A stretch of 41,632 nucleotides of DNA from Anaerolineae bacterium (GCA_023954475.1 JAMLHW010000023.1:1-41632), one strand, 5' to 3'. Counted from the first letter of the stretch, positions 6,492 through 15,341 are shown. Numbers and translations are program-made. The notes: generated by a model from the letters alone, not told the origin.

Positions 6492-8447
6492 CTAATCCCC
6501 CACCACAGGCAGCGGCGCACCATCCACCACCGGCAACGGAATGGTGCGCGGCCTGTGGTGGGCGCGCTGCTTCACCGGCGGGCACTCCCACGCCTCCGCC
6601 TCCGTTTCCCGGCGCAGATCCTTCAACTTCGGCAAAATCCCGCAGGCAAAACATTGATGACGGCAATCGACCCGCGTCTCCTGCTGCCCGCTCATCAAAT
6701 AATCCTGCTTCAGGAAACGCCGCGTCACCGCAATGTCGATATGCTCCCACGGGAAAACCTCGTCTATGGCACGTTTGCGGTGGCTGTACTGCTTTGGTTC
6801 AATGCCGTATTTCTCCCCAACTAAAGCCCACGCACTGTTCCATGCATCTTCGTGGAACTGCTCATTCCACGCATCGAATTTCGCACCACCACGCCACGCC
6901 AGTTCAACCACCTCGGCCACGCGCCGGTCGCCCCGCGATAAAAAGCCTTCAAAGTCCGATCCTTCCGGATCGTTCCAGCGCAGGCGCAACCCCTGCCCGC
7001 GAATCTCGCGCTTCAACAAATCGAGCTTGGCGTTGACGTGCGCCGTGTCATCCATCGGCTCCCATTGAAACGGTGTGTGCGGCTTGGGGATGAACGTGCT
7101 GACGCCAACATTGACCGATGCTTTGTTGCCGTGAATGGCACGCCCTTCAGCCAGCACCGCTTTCGACAAATCGATGATCGCCTGCACATCTTCCATCGTT
7201 TCCTGCGGATGGCCAATCATGAAATAGAGCTTGATCGTGCGCCAGTTGCGACTATAAATTTCGCGTGCCGTCTCCAGCAATTCTTCGTCCGAGACATATT
7301 TGTTGATGATATTGCGCATCTTCTCCGTCGCCGCTTCGGGAGCGAGCGTGAAGCCGCCGCGCTTGCTGTCGCCGAGATTGTCCATCAACTGCGTCGAAAC
7401 GCTCTCAATGCGCAGCGACGGCAGCGAGATATTGAGGCCGAGATGACCGAACCGTTGACCGATCCGTTTTGTCAAGTCGAGGACTTCGTCGTAATCGCTG
7501 GAAGAAAGGGAAAGCAATGCGATTTCTTCGTAGCCGGTGCTTTCCAGAATTTTGTCCATGGCATCGAGTACTTCCGCGACGGGACGTTCCCGCACCGGGC
7601 GCGTGACCATGCCGGCATGGCAAAAACGGCAGCCGCGTGTGCAACCGCGCATGATTTCGATGGGGGCGCGGGCATGGACGGTTTCGACAAACGGAATGAT
7701 GAAGTCGGTTACCGGAGGCGGCAGAACCGGGACGATGGTTTTCATCACTTTGGCCGGTGCTTCCGGCATATTGGGGGTGATCGCGGCAATTGTGCCGTCA
7801 TCGTGATAGGTCACGTCGTAGAAACACGGCACGTAGCACCCTTCGATTTGCGCGAGATAACGCAACTGCGTTTCGCGGTCGAGGTGGGCGGCAGCACGCA
7901 TGACGCCGATGATCTTGAGAATCGCCTCTTCGCCTTCGCCGATGACGAAGACATCGATGAACGGCGCCATCGGTTCGGGATTGTAGCAAGCGTGACCACC
8001 GGCAATGATGAGCGGCATCGTCGCGTCGCGTTCGGCCGAATGAATCGGCAGTCCGGCGAGGTCGATCAAATTGAGAGCGTTGGTATATAATTGCTCGTAG
8101 GGCAAGCTGATGGCGAGCATGTCGAATTCGTGAATCGGCCGATTATTTTCCAACGAGAACAACGGCATCTCACGCTCGCGCAACGCAGCTTCCATATCGC
8201 CCCAGGGCGAATAGACACGTTCGGCAAGCAGGTTCTTGTGTTTGTTGACAATGTCGTAGAGAATCATCAAACCGAGGTTAGACATGCCCAGATCGTAGAT
8301 GTCGGGGAAAGCCAGGGCGACCTTGTATTCAACCTCATCCCAATTTTTGCGAATCTGGTTGTATTCACCGCCCGTGTAGCGTCCCGGCTTGTCGACACGA
8401 GGCAAAATGCGTTCTAGTTCGGTTTGTATCGTTTGTGATGTCCACAT
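6492..8447 (-). CDS. B12-binding/radical SAM protein, TIGR03960 type
   Basis: This 651-residue protein matches the family of large radical SAM proteins with an N-terminal cobalamin-binding-like domain (TIGR03960). Residues 1-200 carry the conserved start (ILPRVDKPGRYTGGEYN, VALAFPDIYDLGMSNLG) and GGHACYNPEP. The radical SAM cysteines are in RGCTRGCRFCHAG (CxxxCxxC, about residues 267-276). Near the C-terminus CRHQCFACGI may hold a second metal or cluster site. The reaction is not known. Relatives are often paired with a DUF2344/TIGR03936 partner, not seen here. The last 25 residues (after WECPPV) are a Pro/His-rich tail beyond the usual family end. A -10 box and palindrome lie just upstream. 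Confidence 0.88.
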   Translation of the reverse strand: MWTSQTIQTELERILPRVDKPGRYTGGEYNQIRKNWDEVEYKVALAFPDIYDLGMSNLGLMILYDIVNKHKNLLAERVYSPWGDMEAALREREMPLFSLENNRPIHEFDMLAISLPYEQLYTNALNLIDLAGLPIHSAERDATMPLIIAGGHACYNPEPMAPFIDVFVIGEGEEAILKIIGVMRAAAHLDRETQLRYLAQIEGCYVPCFYDVTYHDDGTIAAITPNMPEAPAKVMKTIVPVLPPPVTDFIIPFVETVHARAPIEIMRGCTRGCRFCHAGMVTRPVRERPVAEVLDAMDKILESTGYEEIALLSLSSSDYDEVLDLTKRIGQRFGHLGLNISLPSLRIESVSTQLMDNLGDSKRGGFTLAPEAATEKMRNIINKYVSDEELLETAREIYSRNWRTIKLYFMIGHPQETMEDVQAIIDLSKAVLAEGRAIHGNKASVNVGVSTFIPKPHTPFQWEPMDDTAHVNAKLDLLKREIRGQGLRLRWNDPEGSDFEGFLSRGDRRVAEVVELAWRGGAKFDAWNEQFHEDAWNSAWALVGEKYGIEPKQYSHRKRAIDEVFPWEHIDIAVTRRFLKQDYLMSGQQETRVDCRHQCFACGILPKLKDLRRETEAEAWECPPVKQRAHHRPRTIPLPVVDGAPLPVVGD

Positions 8448-8461
8448 AGGTGTTTATTCTT

Positions 8462-8483
8462 GCTGTAAAGTACAGCGATTATA
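8462..8483 (-). promoter_or_regulatory. -10 box and operator-like palindrome of the radical SAM gene
   Basis: On the reverse strand TATAAT lies at 8483-8478. Immediately downstream is the perfect palindrome GCTGTA-AAG-TACAGC (8462-8476), which would cover the transcription start. No convincing -35 is seen, as expected for an activated or weak promoter. A repressor site is an inference from position. Confidence 0.4.
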
Positions 8484-8644
8484 GCAATTTTCAATCATGG
8501 AAGTAGCGACCAGCCTAGAAAACGAGTTTTTCCTAACACATCACAGGCAACAAGTGCTCAATTCGAGCTACATAGCACAAACAATATCGGCCGAATCACG
8601 TCCTGAAAAACGCCGATTATGAACGAGAAATGGAGGAAACGTCT

Positions 8645-8947
8645 GTGGATATTAAACGGAACGAGGCAGTTTATACGAGTGACGATGTGCTGTTAGGCAA
8701 CGCCGTTGCCATCTTTCGGCGCACAGATGAAGTCAATCCCAAAATGAAATTGTACGCTGCCTATCTGAAGGTTTTCAATTTCGAAATGGGTGATGATTTC
8801 TTCGTACCGACTAACTTCATCGGCGAGCGCAGTGCCGATGGGCGGCTGCACCTGACAATCAACATGAACACGGTCAAGCGTGAAACGATGGAGCGCATGC
8901 CCAACTTTGTTGCCTTTCAGCAGGGCATACGGGAGGAACTGGCGTAA
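8645..8947 (+). CDS. Conserved-looking small protein of unknown function (100 residues)
   Basis: I prefer the GTG at 8645. The sequence GGAGGAAA (8632-8639) is an ideal ribosome binding site for it, whereas the upstream ATG at 8630 overlaps that site. The protein starts VDIKRNEAVYTSDDVLLGNAV. It has alternating hydrophobic strands (AVYTSDDVLLGNAVAIFRR, YAAYLKVFNFEMGDDFFVP) that resemble a small beta-barrel of PRC-barrel type, followed by a helical tail. There is no signal peptide or cysteine. It faces the uspA gene tail-to-tail and shares its 3' border with a 14-bp palindrome containing TCGGCCGA. A PRC-barrel-like fold is a guess. Confidence 0.6.
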   Translation: MDIKRNEAVYTSDDVLLGNAVAIFRRTDEVNPKMKLYAAYLKVFNFEMGDDFFVPTNFIGERSADGRLHLTINMNTVKRETMERMPNFVAFQQGIREELA

Positions 8948-8986
8948 GCGCTCCGGTTAAGGTTTTGGAAAGGAGATTCGGCCGAA

Positions 8987-9823
8987 TCAGGCCGTCGGAC
9001 GAACGATCAACACGGCGCAAGGCGCGTCGCGCAGCACCTTCTCCGACACGCTGCCGTGAAGCCAGCGCCTGATGCCGGAGCGCCCGTGCGTCGACATTAC
9101 AACCATATCGATCGCATGCGCACGCACATAGTCGAGTATTTGCGTCACCGGCGATCCATGTGCTAGCGCCGTTGTCACGGGCACATCAGAATCGTTGAAG
9201 CGTGTCGCCACAGAGTCCAGGTACGCCTGTCCGCTTTGATGGTGCTTCTCTTCTACATGCAGCAACGTAATCTGTCCGTTGAGTAAACGAGCCGTATTCA
9301 ATGCAGGTGCCAACGCACTTTCCGACAATTCCGAACCATCCAATGTGACCAAAATAGAACTCAGTGGCCGGGCATCGCGCACGACGAGTACGGGACATGG
9401 GGCACCGTGCAAGACGCGCTCTGTGACGCTGCCCAGCATTAAATGCTCCATACCGGAATGCCCGTGAGTGGACATGATGATTAAGTTGACATTTTCTTCA
9501 CCGGCCATATCGACAATGACTGTAGCCGGATCACCAAGCTCAGCAATCGTGCGCAATGCTGGTGCGCGATCTCCATAATTGGCAGCAATACTCTCCAGAT
9601 ACGTTTTGGTCTGCGTGTGAAACGTCTCTGTCAATTCTTGCGATTCAAGATAGTTGTAATCGGTCATCATATCAGGACTGCCAACCGATGTCGGCGGCAC
9701 GATGGGCGTCGCGCGGAGGACGATCAACTCGCTGCTACTCTGCCGACTAATATCAAGTGCCATAGTCAGGGCTTGTTCGGCCGATTCGGAACCATCCAGT
9801 GGAACGAGAATTTTCTGGGTCAT
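8987..9823 (-). CDS. Tandem-domain universal stress protein (UspA family)
   Basis: This 278-residue protein has two Usp domains (about residues 1-150 and 155-278). Each starts with the typical strand (ILVPLDGSESAEQAL; SSILVTLDGSELSESAL). Each ends in the ATP-binding signature: MSTHGHSGMEHLMLGSVTERVL near residue 125 and MSTHGRSGIRRWLHGSVSEKVL near 255. Both have G-x2-G-x9-G-(S/T), so both sites should bind ATP. These proteins are cytoplasmic stress regulators. Its stop codon overlaps the 14-bp palindrome around 8975-8988, and the gene converges with the small gene at 8645. Confidence 0.92.
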   Translation of the reverse strand: MTQKILVPLDGSESAEQALTMALDISRQSSSELIVLRATPIVPPTSVGSPDMMTDYNYLESQELTETFHTQTKTYLESIAANYGDRAPALRTIAELGDPATVIVDMAGEENVNLIIMSTHGHSGMEHLMLGSVTERVLHGAPCPVLVVRDARPLSSILVTLDGSELSESALAPALNTARLLNGQITLLHVEEKHHQSGQAYLDSVATRFNDSDVPVTTALAHGSPVTQILDYVRAHAIDMVVMSTHGRSGIRRWLHGSVSEKVLRDAPCAVLIVRPTA

Positions 9824-9901
9824 GAAGCTGTCCTGTATGTCCTGTGCTGTTGCTATTGAAGTGGATTATACTTTCAATCCACGACGTACTCAAATTGATT
9901 G

Positions 9902-9907
9902 TATAAT
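9902..9907 (+). promoter_or_regulatory. -10 box for the SHOCT-like gene
   Basis: A perfect TATAAT with upstream TG-like context (ATTGTATAAT) lies 27 bp before the ATG at 9929. No good -35 is visible. Confidence 0.4.
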
Positions 9908-9928
9908 GAGTATCATTGGAGGTGTGTA

Positions 9929-10537
9929 ATGGAAGAAGAACGCGAAAAAATATTGCAGATGATTGCCGACGGCATTATATCGGCCGATGATGGGCAGGAA
10001 TTACTCACGGCACTAAATGGTGAAGAAGAAGGTGACGATTCGGCCGAACGCAGTTGGACGCCTCCTCAGGAACCTGATCGCGAGCTGCCCAACATGAATG
10101 AATACAGAGCACGCTGGCGCACCCTTTTCAACGCTGGTGCCGGCATATTCGGTGTCAGCAGCGCCCTATTTCTTCTCATGGGCAAACGCTTGGGAACCAT
10201 CGGTAAAATAATGCGTTTGTTACTCCTGCCGGTCATGGGCATCTCCGGCCTTGTCGCGCTGGCCGCCTATTGGTCACGCGATGGCTTGTGGCTGTTGGTG
10301 CGCATTTTCTCCGCAGGCCGTCAGGATATTGAGATCAGCCTGCCGCTTTTGTTCCCGGTACATTGGCTGCGCGTGGCCGTCGGCATGGCAGCCGACAAAA
10401 TCGTTTTGCCTGAACTCAGCGATCAACTCGGCGCAGCGGCCGATTTGCTGAACGACATTGACGAAGACAGGCACGATCCGTTTGTCGTCGATGTTGATGA
10501 TGGCGACGGTAACCGGGTGCAGGTGTTTATTGGTTAG
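9929..10537 (+). CDS. SHOCT-like N-terminal domain membrane protein
   Basis: The ATG at 9929 is chosen for the GGAGG at 9918-9922; an earlier in-frame ATG at 9899 would be translated through the promoter. The protein is 202 residues. Residues 2-28 (EEEREKILQMIADGIISADDGQELL) are the short helical domain seen at the start of LiaX/YvlB-like envelope-stress proteins, where it senses or oligomerises. An acidic linker follows. Two hydrophobic segments come next (AGIFGVSSALFLLM near 70; IMRLLLLPVMGISGLVALAAYW near 92), then a soluble tail rich in Asp. It is probably an inner-membrane stress-response protein. The exact role is unknown. Confidence 0.65.
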   Translation: MEEEREKILQMIADGIISADDGQELLTALNGEEEGDDSAERSWTPPQEPDRELPNMNEYRARWRTLFNAGAGIFGVSSALFLLMGKRLGTIGKIMRLLLLPVMGISGLVALAAYWSRDGLWLLVRIFSAGRQDIEISLPLLFPVHWLRVAVGMAADKIVLPELSDQLGAAADLLNDIDEDRHDPFVVDVDDGDGNRVQVFIG

Positions 10538-10716
10538 TTTGGCGGCCATTGCGACATCGTTCCGTAACCATACGAGCTATAAAGCGATCAGAGGACACAC
10601 AGTTTCCTCTACTCAAACCGGTTGCCGGGCTGCTTTTCTCTGCACCCGCTGAACTTGCACAGTCTCGGCGCACTTTATGGCAACTTGGCAACACAACTCT
10701 ATCGCCAACAACGCCG

Positions 10717-11286
10717 TTATTTTGCACCAAGCGCCTGCCGATTCTGTGGGGCGTCAACCTCGCGCCACTCACCTGGGCGCAGACCAGCGAGCGTCCACGG
10801 CCCGACCGACCAGCGAATCAAGCGCAGTGTCGGGTGCCCGACAGCCGCCGTCATGCGCCTGACCTGCCGGTTACGCCCTTCTGTGATGGTCAACGCCAGC
10901 CATGTGGCCGGAATCGACTTGCGTTCGCGAATGGGTGGCTCCCGCTCCCACACAGCAGGCGCGTCGATGCGCTGCACTTGCGCCGGCCTGGTGCGTTGGC
11001 CTTTGATAAGTAATCCGGTTTCCAATAGTCGCAGCGCCGCGTCAGTGGGGATACCTTCCACTTGTACCCAATATGTTTTGGATAATTTATGCTGGGGATC
11101 GCTAATGGCATTTTGCAGCCAGCCGCTGTCGGTGAGCACAACCAGGCCTTCACTGGTGTAATCGAGCCTGCCGGCCGGGTAAACACCGGGCAGCTTGAGA
11201 TAATCAGCGAGCGTAGGGCGACCTTCTTCGTCCGTGAATTTGCAAAGAACGTGATAAGGTTTGTTGAGCAGGATCAGACGTGTCAT
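10717..11286 (-). CDS. rluE: 23S rRNA pseudouridine synthase, RluE type
   Basis: This 189-residue protein matches the short RsuA/RluB/E/F class without an S4 domain. Its start (MTRLILLNKPYHVLCKFTD) and the catalytic motif GRLDYTSEGLVV, with Asp42 as nucleophile, are typical. So are SKTYWVQVEG and the C-terminal ITEGRNRQVRRMTAAVGHPTLRLIR. E. coli RluE makes pseudouridine 2457 of 23S rRNA; the same target is likely but not proven. The gene is divergent from the DUF1269 pair. Its stop faces the SHOCT-like gene across 179 bp in which I see no clear terminator. Confidence 0.88.
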   Translation of the reverse strand: MTRLILLNKPYHVLCKFTDEEGRPTLADYLKLPGVYPAGRLDYTSEGLVVLTDSGWLQNAISDPQHKLSKTYWVQVEGIPTDAALRLLETGLLIKGQRTRPAQVQRIDAPAVWEREPPIRERKSIPATWLALTITEGRNRQVRRMTAAVGHPTLRLIRWSVGPWTLAGLRPGEWREVDAPQNRQALGAK

Positions 11287-11515
11287 AAGGTATCAAAATC
11301 GTCACTATGTATCATTGAACGCAGTCGTCGCGTGCATTTCCTGGCGTAAAATAGTGGACACAATCGGCGGTAAGCAGTTAGAATGGTGTTACGGAGCGAC
11401 GATGCATAATGTATGGGATTGCATTGTCCGCTTGAAGCGGCCACTCAAGATGCCTCTTCGTTGTTATTTCGTTTAGAATCCATTCCCAAGCATAACAGAA
11501 CCTGGAGAAAATCCG

Positions 11516-12085
11516 ATGTCAAAAGAGTCTAAAGAGCAGAATCAGAGCTTGTTCGTCGTTGTTTTTGATTTCAAGGAATCGGCCGAATCAGTTTACAGCA
11601 ATCTGAAAAGCATGGAAGATGCCGGTCATGTCAAAGTCAAGACAGCCAGCACCATCTACCGCAACAAACACGGCAAGCTCAAAGTGCATCACAAACATGG
11701 GCTTACCAAATGGGCTGGTGCAGGTGGCGGTGTTGCTATCGGATTTCTGCTCGGTGGCCCTATTTTGGGCGGCGCAATTGGTTTGTTGGCCGGTTCACGG
11801 GGCGGTGGCGAGCAGCGCAAGGCCAAGAAATTCCTCGATGACAAATTGAATGACAACAATTCGGCTATCATCGCCTTGTTTGAAGAGGCTGATTGGGCGG
11901 CTGTAGAAAACCTGTTTGCCCGTTTCGATGCCGAAATCATGCAGATGGAATTATCGGCCGAAGCTGAAAAAGAATGGGCTGATTTGGCTAACGACAGCAC
12001 CGTTGCCAGCGCGGTGCATGATGAGGTTGAAGTCAACGTCGATGATGATGAGGGCACAGCTAACCCTGCGGACGAAGCTCAATAA
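11516..12085 (+). CDS. DUF1269 family protein, copy 1
   Basis: This 189-residue protein has GGAG 9 bases before the ATG. An N-terminal alpha/beta domain (LFVVVFDFKESAESVYSNL) leads to a charged strand (KLKVHHKHGLTKW). A glycine-rich hydrophobic hairpin follows (GAGGGVAIGFLLGGPILGGAIGLLAGSRGGG, about residues 65-97), which could insert in or lie on the membrane. Then comes DDKLNDNNSAIIALFEEADW and an acidic tail. This is the DUF1269 layout, whose function is not established. A close paralogue follows 118 bp later with its own terminator and upstream element between. The acidic C-terminal tail is longer than in copy 2. Confidence 0.8.
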   Translation: MSKESKEQNQSLFVVVFDFKESAESVYSNLKSMEDAGHVKVKTASTIYRNKHGKLKVHHKHGLTKWAGAGGGVAIGFLLGGPILGGAIGLLAGSRGGGEQRKAKKFLDDKLNDNNSAIIALFEEADWAAVENLFARFDAEIMQMELSAEAEKEWADLANDSTVASAVHDEVEVNVDDDEGTANPADEAQ

Positions 12086-12106
12086 TCGTCTTTCAGAAAT
12101 ACAAAG

Positions 12107-12140
12107 CGCTGCTGTTCGACAAGCGTCCAGCAGCGTTTTT
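12107..12140 (+). terminator. Intrinsic terminator between the DUF1269 copies
   Basis: CGCTGCTG (12107-12114) pairs with CAGCAGCG (12128-12135), followed by TTTTT. It lies 21 bp after the stop of copy 1, so copy 2 needs its own promoter. TTTAGAATC occurs before both copies (11472-11480 and 12148-12156) and includes a shared TAGAAT that could be the -10. Confidence 0.8.
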
Positions 12141-12202
12141 CATATTGTTTAGAATCGCGTTTCCAGAGGTTCAGGAACCACCTTGTTTGAAGGAAGGATA
12201 GC

Positions 12203-12736
12203 ATGTCAGAAAAGTCGAAAGAATCAGAGCCGAGTCTCTTTATTGCCGTTTTTGACACAGTGAATGGGGCTGAAACCGTTCATGACGTCTTGCTCAACAT
12301 GCAAAACGCTGAAATGGCACATATAAAAAGTGCCTCGATCGTCTTGCGCAACAAGCGCGGCAAGTTAAAAGTGCATCATCGCTTTGGATTGAATCGTTGG
12401 ACCGGTGCAGCTGGCGGTGTGGCAATCGGTTTCCTGTTGGGCGGCCCCCTGTTGGGTGGTGCGATTGGCGCGTTGGTGGGCAGTCGCGGCAAGGGTGAAG
12501 AACGCCCGGCGAAAGCGTTTCTCGATGACAAACTAGGCCAGGATCAGTCAGCGCTCATCGTCGTGTTCGAAGATGCGGATTGGGAAGCAGTCGATGCGAT
12601 GTTTACGCGCTATAACGCCGAAATCCTGAAAATGGAATTATCGGCCGAAGCGGAACAGGCGTTGACCGATGCAGCCGCCGACAACACAGTGGCGCAGGCT
12701 GTTCACGCTGAAGTCGATATCGAAGCAACTGAATAA
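12203..12736 (+). CDS. DUF1269 family protein, copy 2
   Basis: This 177-residue paralogue of the preceding gene shares most blocks (MSEKSKESEPSLFIAVFD, NKRGKLKVHH, GGVAIGFLLGGPLLGGAIG, AFLDDKLGQDQSALIVVFEDADWEAVD). Its ribosome binding site is AAGGAAGGA. Conservation is strongest in the glycine hairpin and the DADW segment. Both copies carry TCGGCCGA at the same place (LSAEAE) near the end, so the palindrome predates the duplication or is kept in both. The role is unknown; a membrane-associated stress protein is plausible given nearby uspA. Confidence 0.8.
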   Translation: MSEKSKESEPSLFIAVFDTVNGAETVHDVLLNMQNAEMAHIKSASIVLRNKRGKLKVHHRFGLNRWTGAAGGVAIGFLLGGPLLGGAIGALVGSRGKGEERPAKAFLDDKLGQDQSALIVVFEDADWEAVDAMFTRYNAEILKMELSAEAEQALTDAAADNTVAQAVHAEVDIEATE

Positions 12737-12747
12737 GCACAAACAAA

Positions 12748-14694
12748 TCAACGTTCCAGCGTTACGGCATCACGCTGCTGTGATGTGAGCAACCGCTGCA
12801 AAGTTTGCGGTTGGTACACGCCGACATACAACGTCGTCATTGGGTCTTCCGGCAGTGTAAGTGTATGCTGTTTGACGATAATGTCGCCCGGCTGCCACTG
12901 TGCAGCGGGTACGTCAAGCCCATCATCCTGCGCCACGAGATTGGCGTCGCTGTCGAGAGCATGGAGAAACAAACTGCGCGGCGCGACAGGCATCTGCTCC
13001 ACACGCCAATAGGTTGTGACCGCGCAGGGTGTGTTAGCCAGGCAACTTTCGGCCGAAAATCCCAACAGCGTCAACTCGTCCCCAAACACTTCTCCAACAG
13101 CCTGTTCATAGACAATCTCAGCCGCATCCAGTTTCAAATCGTACCGCGTAAATGAATCGTTTGCCGTTACGGTCGCGCCCCACGAAGTCAGCAACGCTTC
13201 CAGTGCCGGATCAAGGGGCAAAATCGACGGCCTGACAATCCGGATCGCGCCGTTTTGCAGCGGCAAAATCAGCGAATCGATTGGTTCGGGCTTGATACCG
13301 CCGAAAAAACGCAGATCGAGATCGTCGCGGATCAAGGCTAATTCGAGTGTCGGCGAATCCATGGTGTCGGGGCTCCAGCCCATGATAGCGACGGGCGTTG
13401 ATTCGGCCGAATCGTCCAGTTCCCGCGCCGCAGCCGTCAACGCCGCTTGCCACACAAATTGCACTTCAGAATTACCCGGCCACACGATGAAAATCCCCGA
13501 AATTGTGCGCACGCTAGCCCAAAACAAAATGATTGTCAAGAGAGTTATCCACGAATTTCGTCGAAAAGTTGTGGATAACTTTGGATATGTCGTGGATAAC
13601 CGGCCCAAACTGTGTATAGAAAGCGCGGGAAAGAGCGTCAACACCGGCAAGATGTTGATCATGCGAATGGTGCTGGGGGCGTCTGTCGTTACGATACTCG
13701 GCAGCGCAGCCGTCGCTGCCCAGAGCAAGGCAAACACGTGTTTCGGCCGATGCCGCCACAGCGCAATCACGACGCCCGCATAAAACAAAATCGCCGCCAA
13801 AATGTTGAAAATTGGCCATCCAGCGACGTTTTGCCGCCACAGCGGATCACCGCGCACACCAAATGCACCAGCAATCTTCACGCCGTTGAGTAACGCTGGG
13901 CCAATATCACCAGCTAGCAACGCCCGCAACGGCGCATCGATCTCCGCAATGCGGAATTCACCTTCGGGAATTCCCTGCAAAAACAGCAGTAGCGGCAACG
14001 CCATCGCCAAATAAATGCCCGCAAACAATGCAATGCCGCGCCAATGACGTTTGAAGATGTCTCGTTGAAAAATCACTAAATAGGCAACCCAGAATGTATA
14101 GAAAATCGGCACGGCCCGCGCCGCCATATAGGTGTAGAGACTGAGGCCGGCAAAGAGACCAGCAAGAATGAGGGATAAAGGATGAAGGATGAAGGGGCTT
14201 TCGCCTTCCGCCTTTCGCCTTCCGCCTTTCATCGTCGCTTGCCAAAAGAAGTAAAACGACAGTGCCGACAGGACAGGCAATGTGATCGCGCGCAGGGCGA
14301 GACGGCTGTAAAAGACGGGGAAGAAGGTGACGGTGAGCAGTGCGGCGGCGATGAGGGCTGTTTTTCGGCCGAAAATCAACTTCAACAACGCAAACGTCAC
14401 CGCGATCAGCACGATGCCCGCCAACGCTGCCGGGAGCCGGAGCGCCAGCGCGTTATCGCCCAGCAGCGCGACGAACGCCGCTTGCATGTAGTGAAAACCC
14501 GCTTCGTGACCGTAGGCTTCAGTGAAATAAACGGCGTGATTGCCGTTCAAAATCGAGCGGTCGATCAGCCAGTTGGCGACCTCATCGTGCTCCAGCCCCA
14601 GATCGGTCAATCTCCATAGACGCAGCGCTGCGCCAGCGAGCAGGATCGCCGTCATTGACCATATCGTTTTGGCTCTTGAGCGCAAATGTTGCAT
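12748..14694 (-). CDS. GT39-like integral membrane glycosyltransferase
   Basis: This 648-residue protein has about ten hydrophobic helices in the first 420 residues and a soluble extracytoplasmic C-terminal domain. The first loop holds LEHDEVANW, with Asp37-Glu38 in the position of the catalytic acidic pair of GT-C enzymes (GT39/ArnT/PMT). These transfer sugars from polyprenyl-phosphate donors to lipid or protein acceptors outside the membrane. Between helices it carries an unusual basic loop (MKGGRRKAEGES) encoded by a short-repeat element (14166-14232). The gene starts 2 bp after the Nudix gene, so both are probably co-transcribed. The polyprenol-phosphate sugar could come from the GT2 at 19693. 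The acceptor is unknown. Confidence 0.78.
   Translation of the reverse strand: MQHLRSRAKTIWSMTAILLAGAALRLWRLTDLGLEHDEVANWLIDRSILNGNHAVYFTEAYGHEAGFHYMQAAFVALLGDNALALRLPAALAGIVLIAVTFALLKLIFGRKTALIAAALLTVTFFPVFYSRLALRAITLPVLSALSFYFFWQATMKGGRRKAEGESPFILHPLSLILAGLFAGLSLYTYMAARAVPIFYTFWVAYLVIFQRDIFKRHWRGIALFAGIYLAMALPLLLFLQGIPEGEFRIAEIDAPLRALLAGDIGPALLNGVKIAGAFGVRGDPLWRQNVAGWPIFNILAAILFYAGVVIALWRHRPKHVFALLWAATAALPSIVTTDAPSTIRMINILPVLTLFPALSIHSLGRLSTTYPKLSTTFRRNSWITLLTIILFWASVRTISGIFIVWPGNSEVQFVWQAALTAAARELDDSAESTPVAIMGWSPDTMDSPTLELALIRDDLDLRFFGGIKPEPIDSLILPLQNGAIRIVRPSILPLDPALEALLTSWGATVTANDSFTRYDLKLDAAEIVYEQAVGEVFGDELTLLGFSAESCLANTPCAVTTYWRVEQMPVAPRSLFLHALDSDANLVAQDDGLDVPAAQWQPGDIIVKQHTLTLPEDPMTTLYVGVYQPQTLQRLLTSQQRDAVTLER
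14166..14232 (-). repeat. Short tandem-repeat element inside the GT39 gene
   Basis: Read on the reverse strand this is made of GGCGGAA/GGCGAAA units followed by CCTTCATC units and CCTTTATC. It closely resembles the element at 22831-22886 upstream of ruvC. It is in frame and encodes an added basic loop. Confidence 0.65.
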
Positions 14695-14696
14695 GG

Positions 14697-15341
14697 CTAA
14701 TCGAAAACCGTGTGCAAATTGGGATCGAGAAAATGCGCAAAGGCTGTCGCGATTTCTTCTGGCGCAACCTTGTTCACGGCCAGTTCGGGCAAGGCGTGTT
14801 GCGGAAACCAGCCAACACCACTCGTTTCGAGGCTGGTCGTCGCTACGCCACTGATCAGGTCACAGATGAACAGCAGGCGATACAGGGAGAAGGCATGTGG
14901 TTTCGGCCGAAAGCACTTGTCCTTGAACGTCACCGACACCAGGCGGCTGGCCTGGACGGTATAGCCCGATTCCTCTCTTACCTCGCGCTCAACAGCCTGG
15001 CTCGGTGAATCGCCGACATCGCAAAAGCCGCCCGGCAGCGTCCACAAGTCGTTTTCGGCGATCTCCTGCACCATCAGAACTTCGGGACCGCTTTCTATCC
15101 AACGAAAAACAGCGCCACGTGTCCCGACCTTGGGTGTGGCGTAGCCGCTTTGTCGGGTGAAAATATCTTCGATTGCGGCCTGGGGTGTGTTGGTGTGGGA
15201 TGAGGCAATTTCGGCCGAAATCCGGTGCACGTCCTCAAACCGCTGCCGATCAAACACATCACGCGAATAGGTCAACCCCGTCTGTGCAATCGCCTGCAAC
15301 TCACGCACCCAACCTAACCACTTCTGATCATCTCGAAACAT
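14697..15341 (-). CDS. Nudix hydrolase with N-terminal helical domain
   Basis: The protein is 214 residues. Residues 1-65 form a helical N-terminal domain (WVRELQAIAQTGLTYSRDVFDRQRFEDVH) found in ADP-ribose/NADH-type Nudix proteins with a Nudix_N_2-like segment. The Nudix box runs from about residue 100: G-FCDVG-D-SPSQAVE-REVREESGY. The first Glu of the consensus is Asp, which is common in this subgroup; the catalytic REVREESG is intact. It should hydrolyse a nucleoside-diphosphate-linked compound; the substrate is unknown. It is followed 2 bp later by the GT39 gene. Confidence 0.85.
   Translation of the reverse strand: MFRDDQKWLGWVRELQAIAQTGLTYSRDVFDRQRFEDVHRISAEIASSHTNTPQAAIEDIFTRQSGYATPKVGTRGAVFRWIESGPEVLMVQEIAENDLWTLPGGFCDVGDSPSQAVEREVREESGYTVQASRLVSVTFKDKCFRPKPHAFSLYRLLFICDLISGVATTSLETSGVGWFPQHALPELAVNKVAPEEIATAFAHFLDPNLHTVFD

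Noticed and set aside
7038-8090. Long + strand open frame of 350 residues
   Set aside because: It is the antisense shadow of the radical SAM gene; the protein is His/Arg/Asp-rich with no domain, while the reverse strand has clear motifs.
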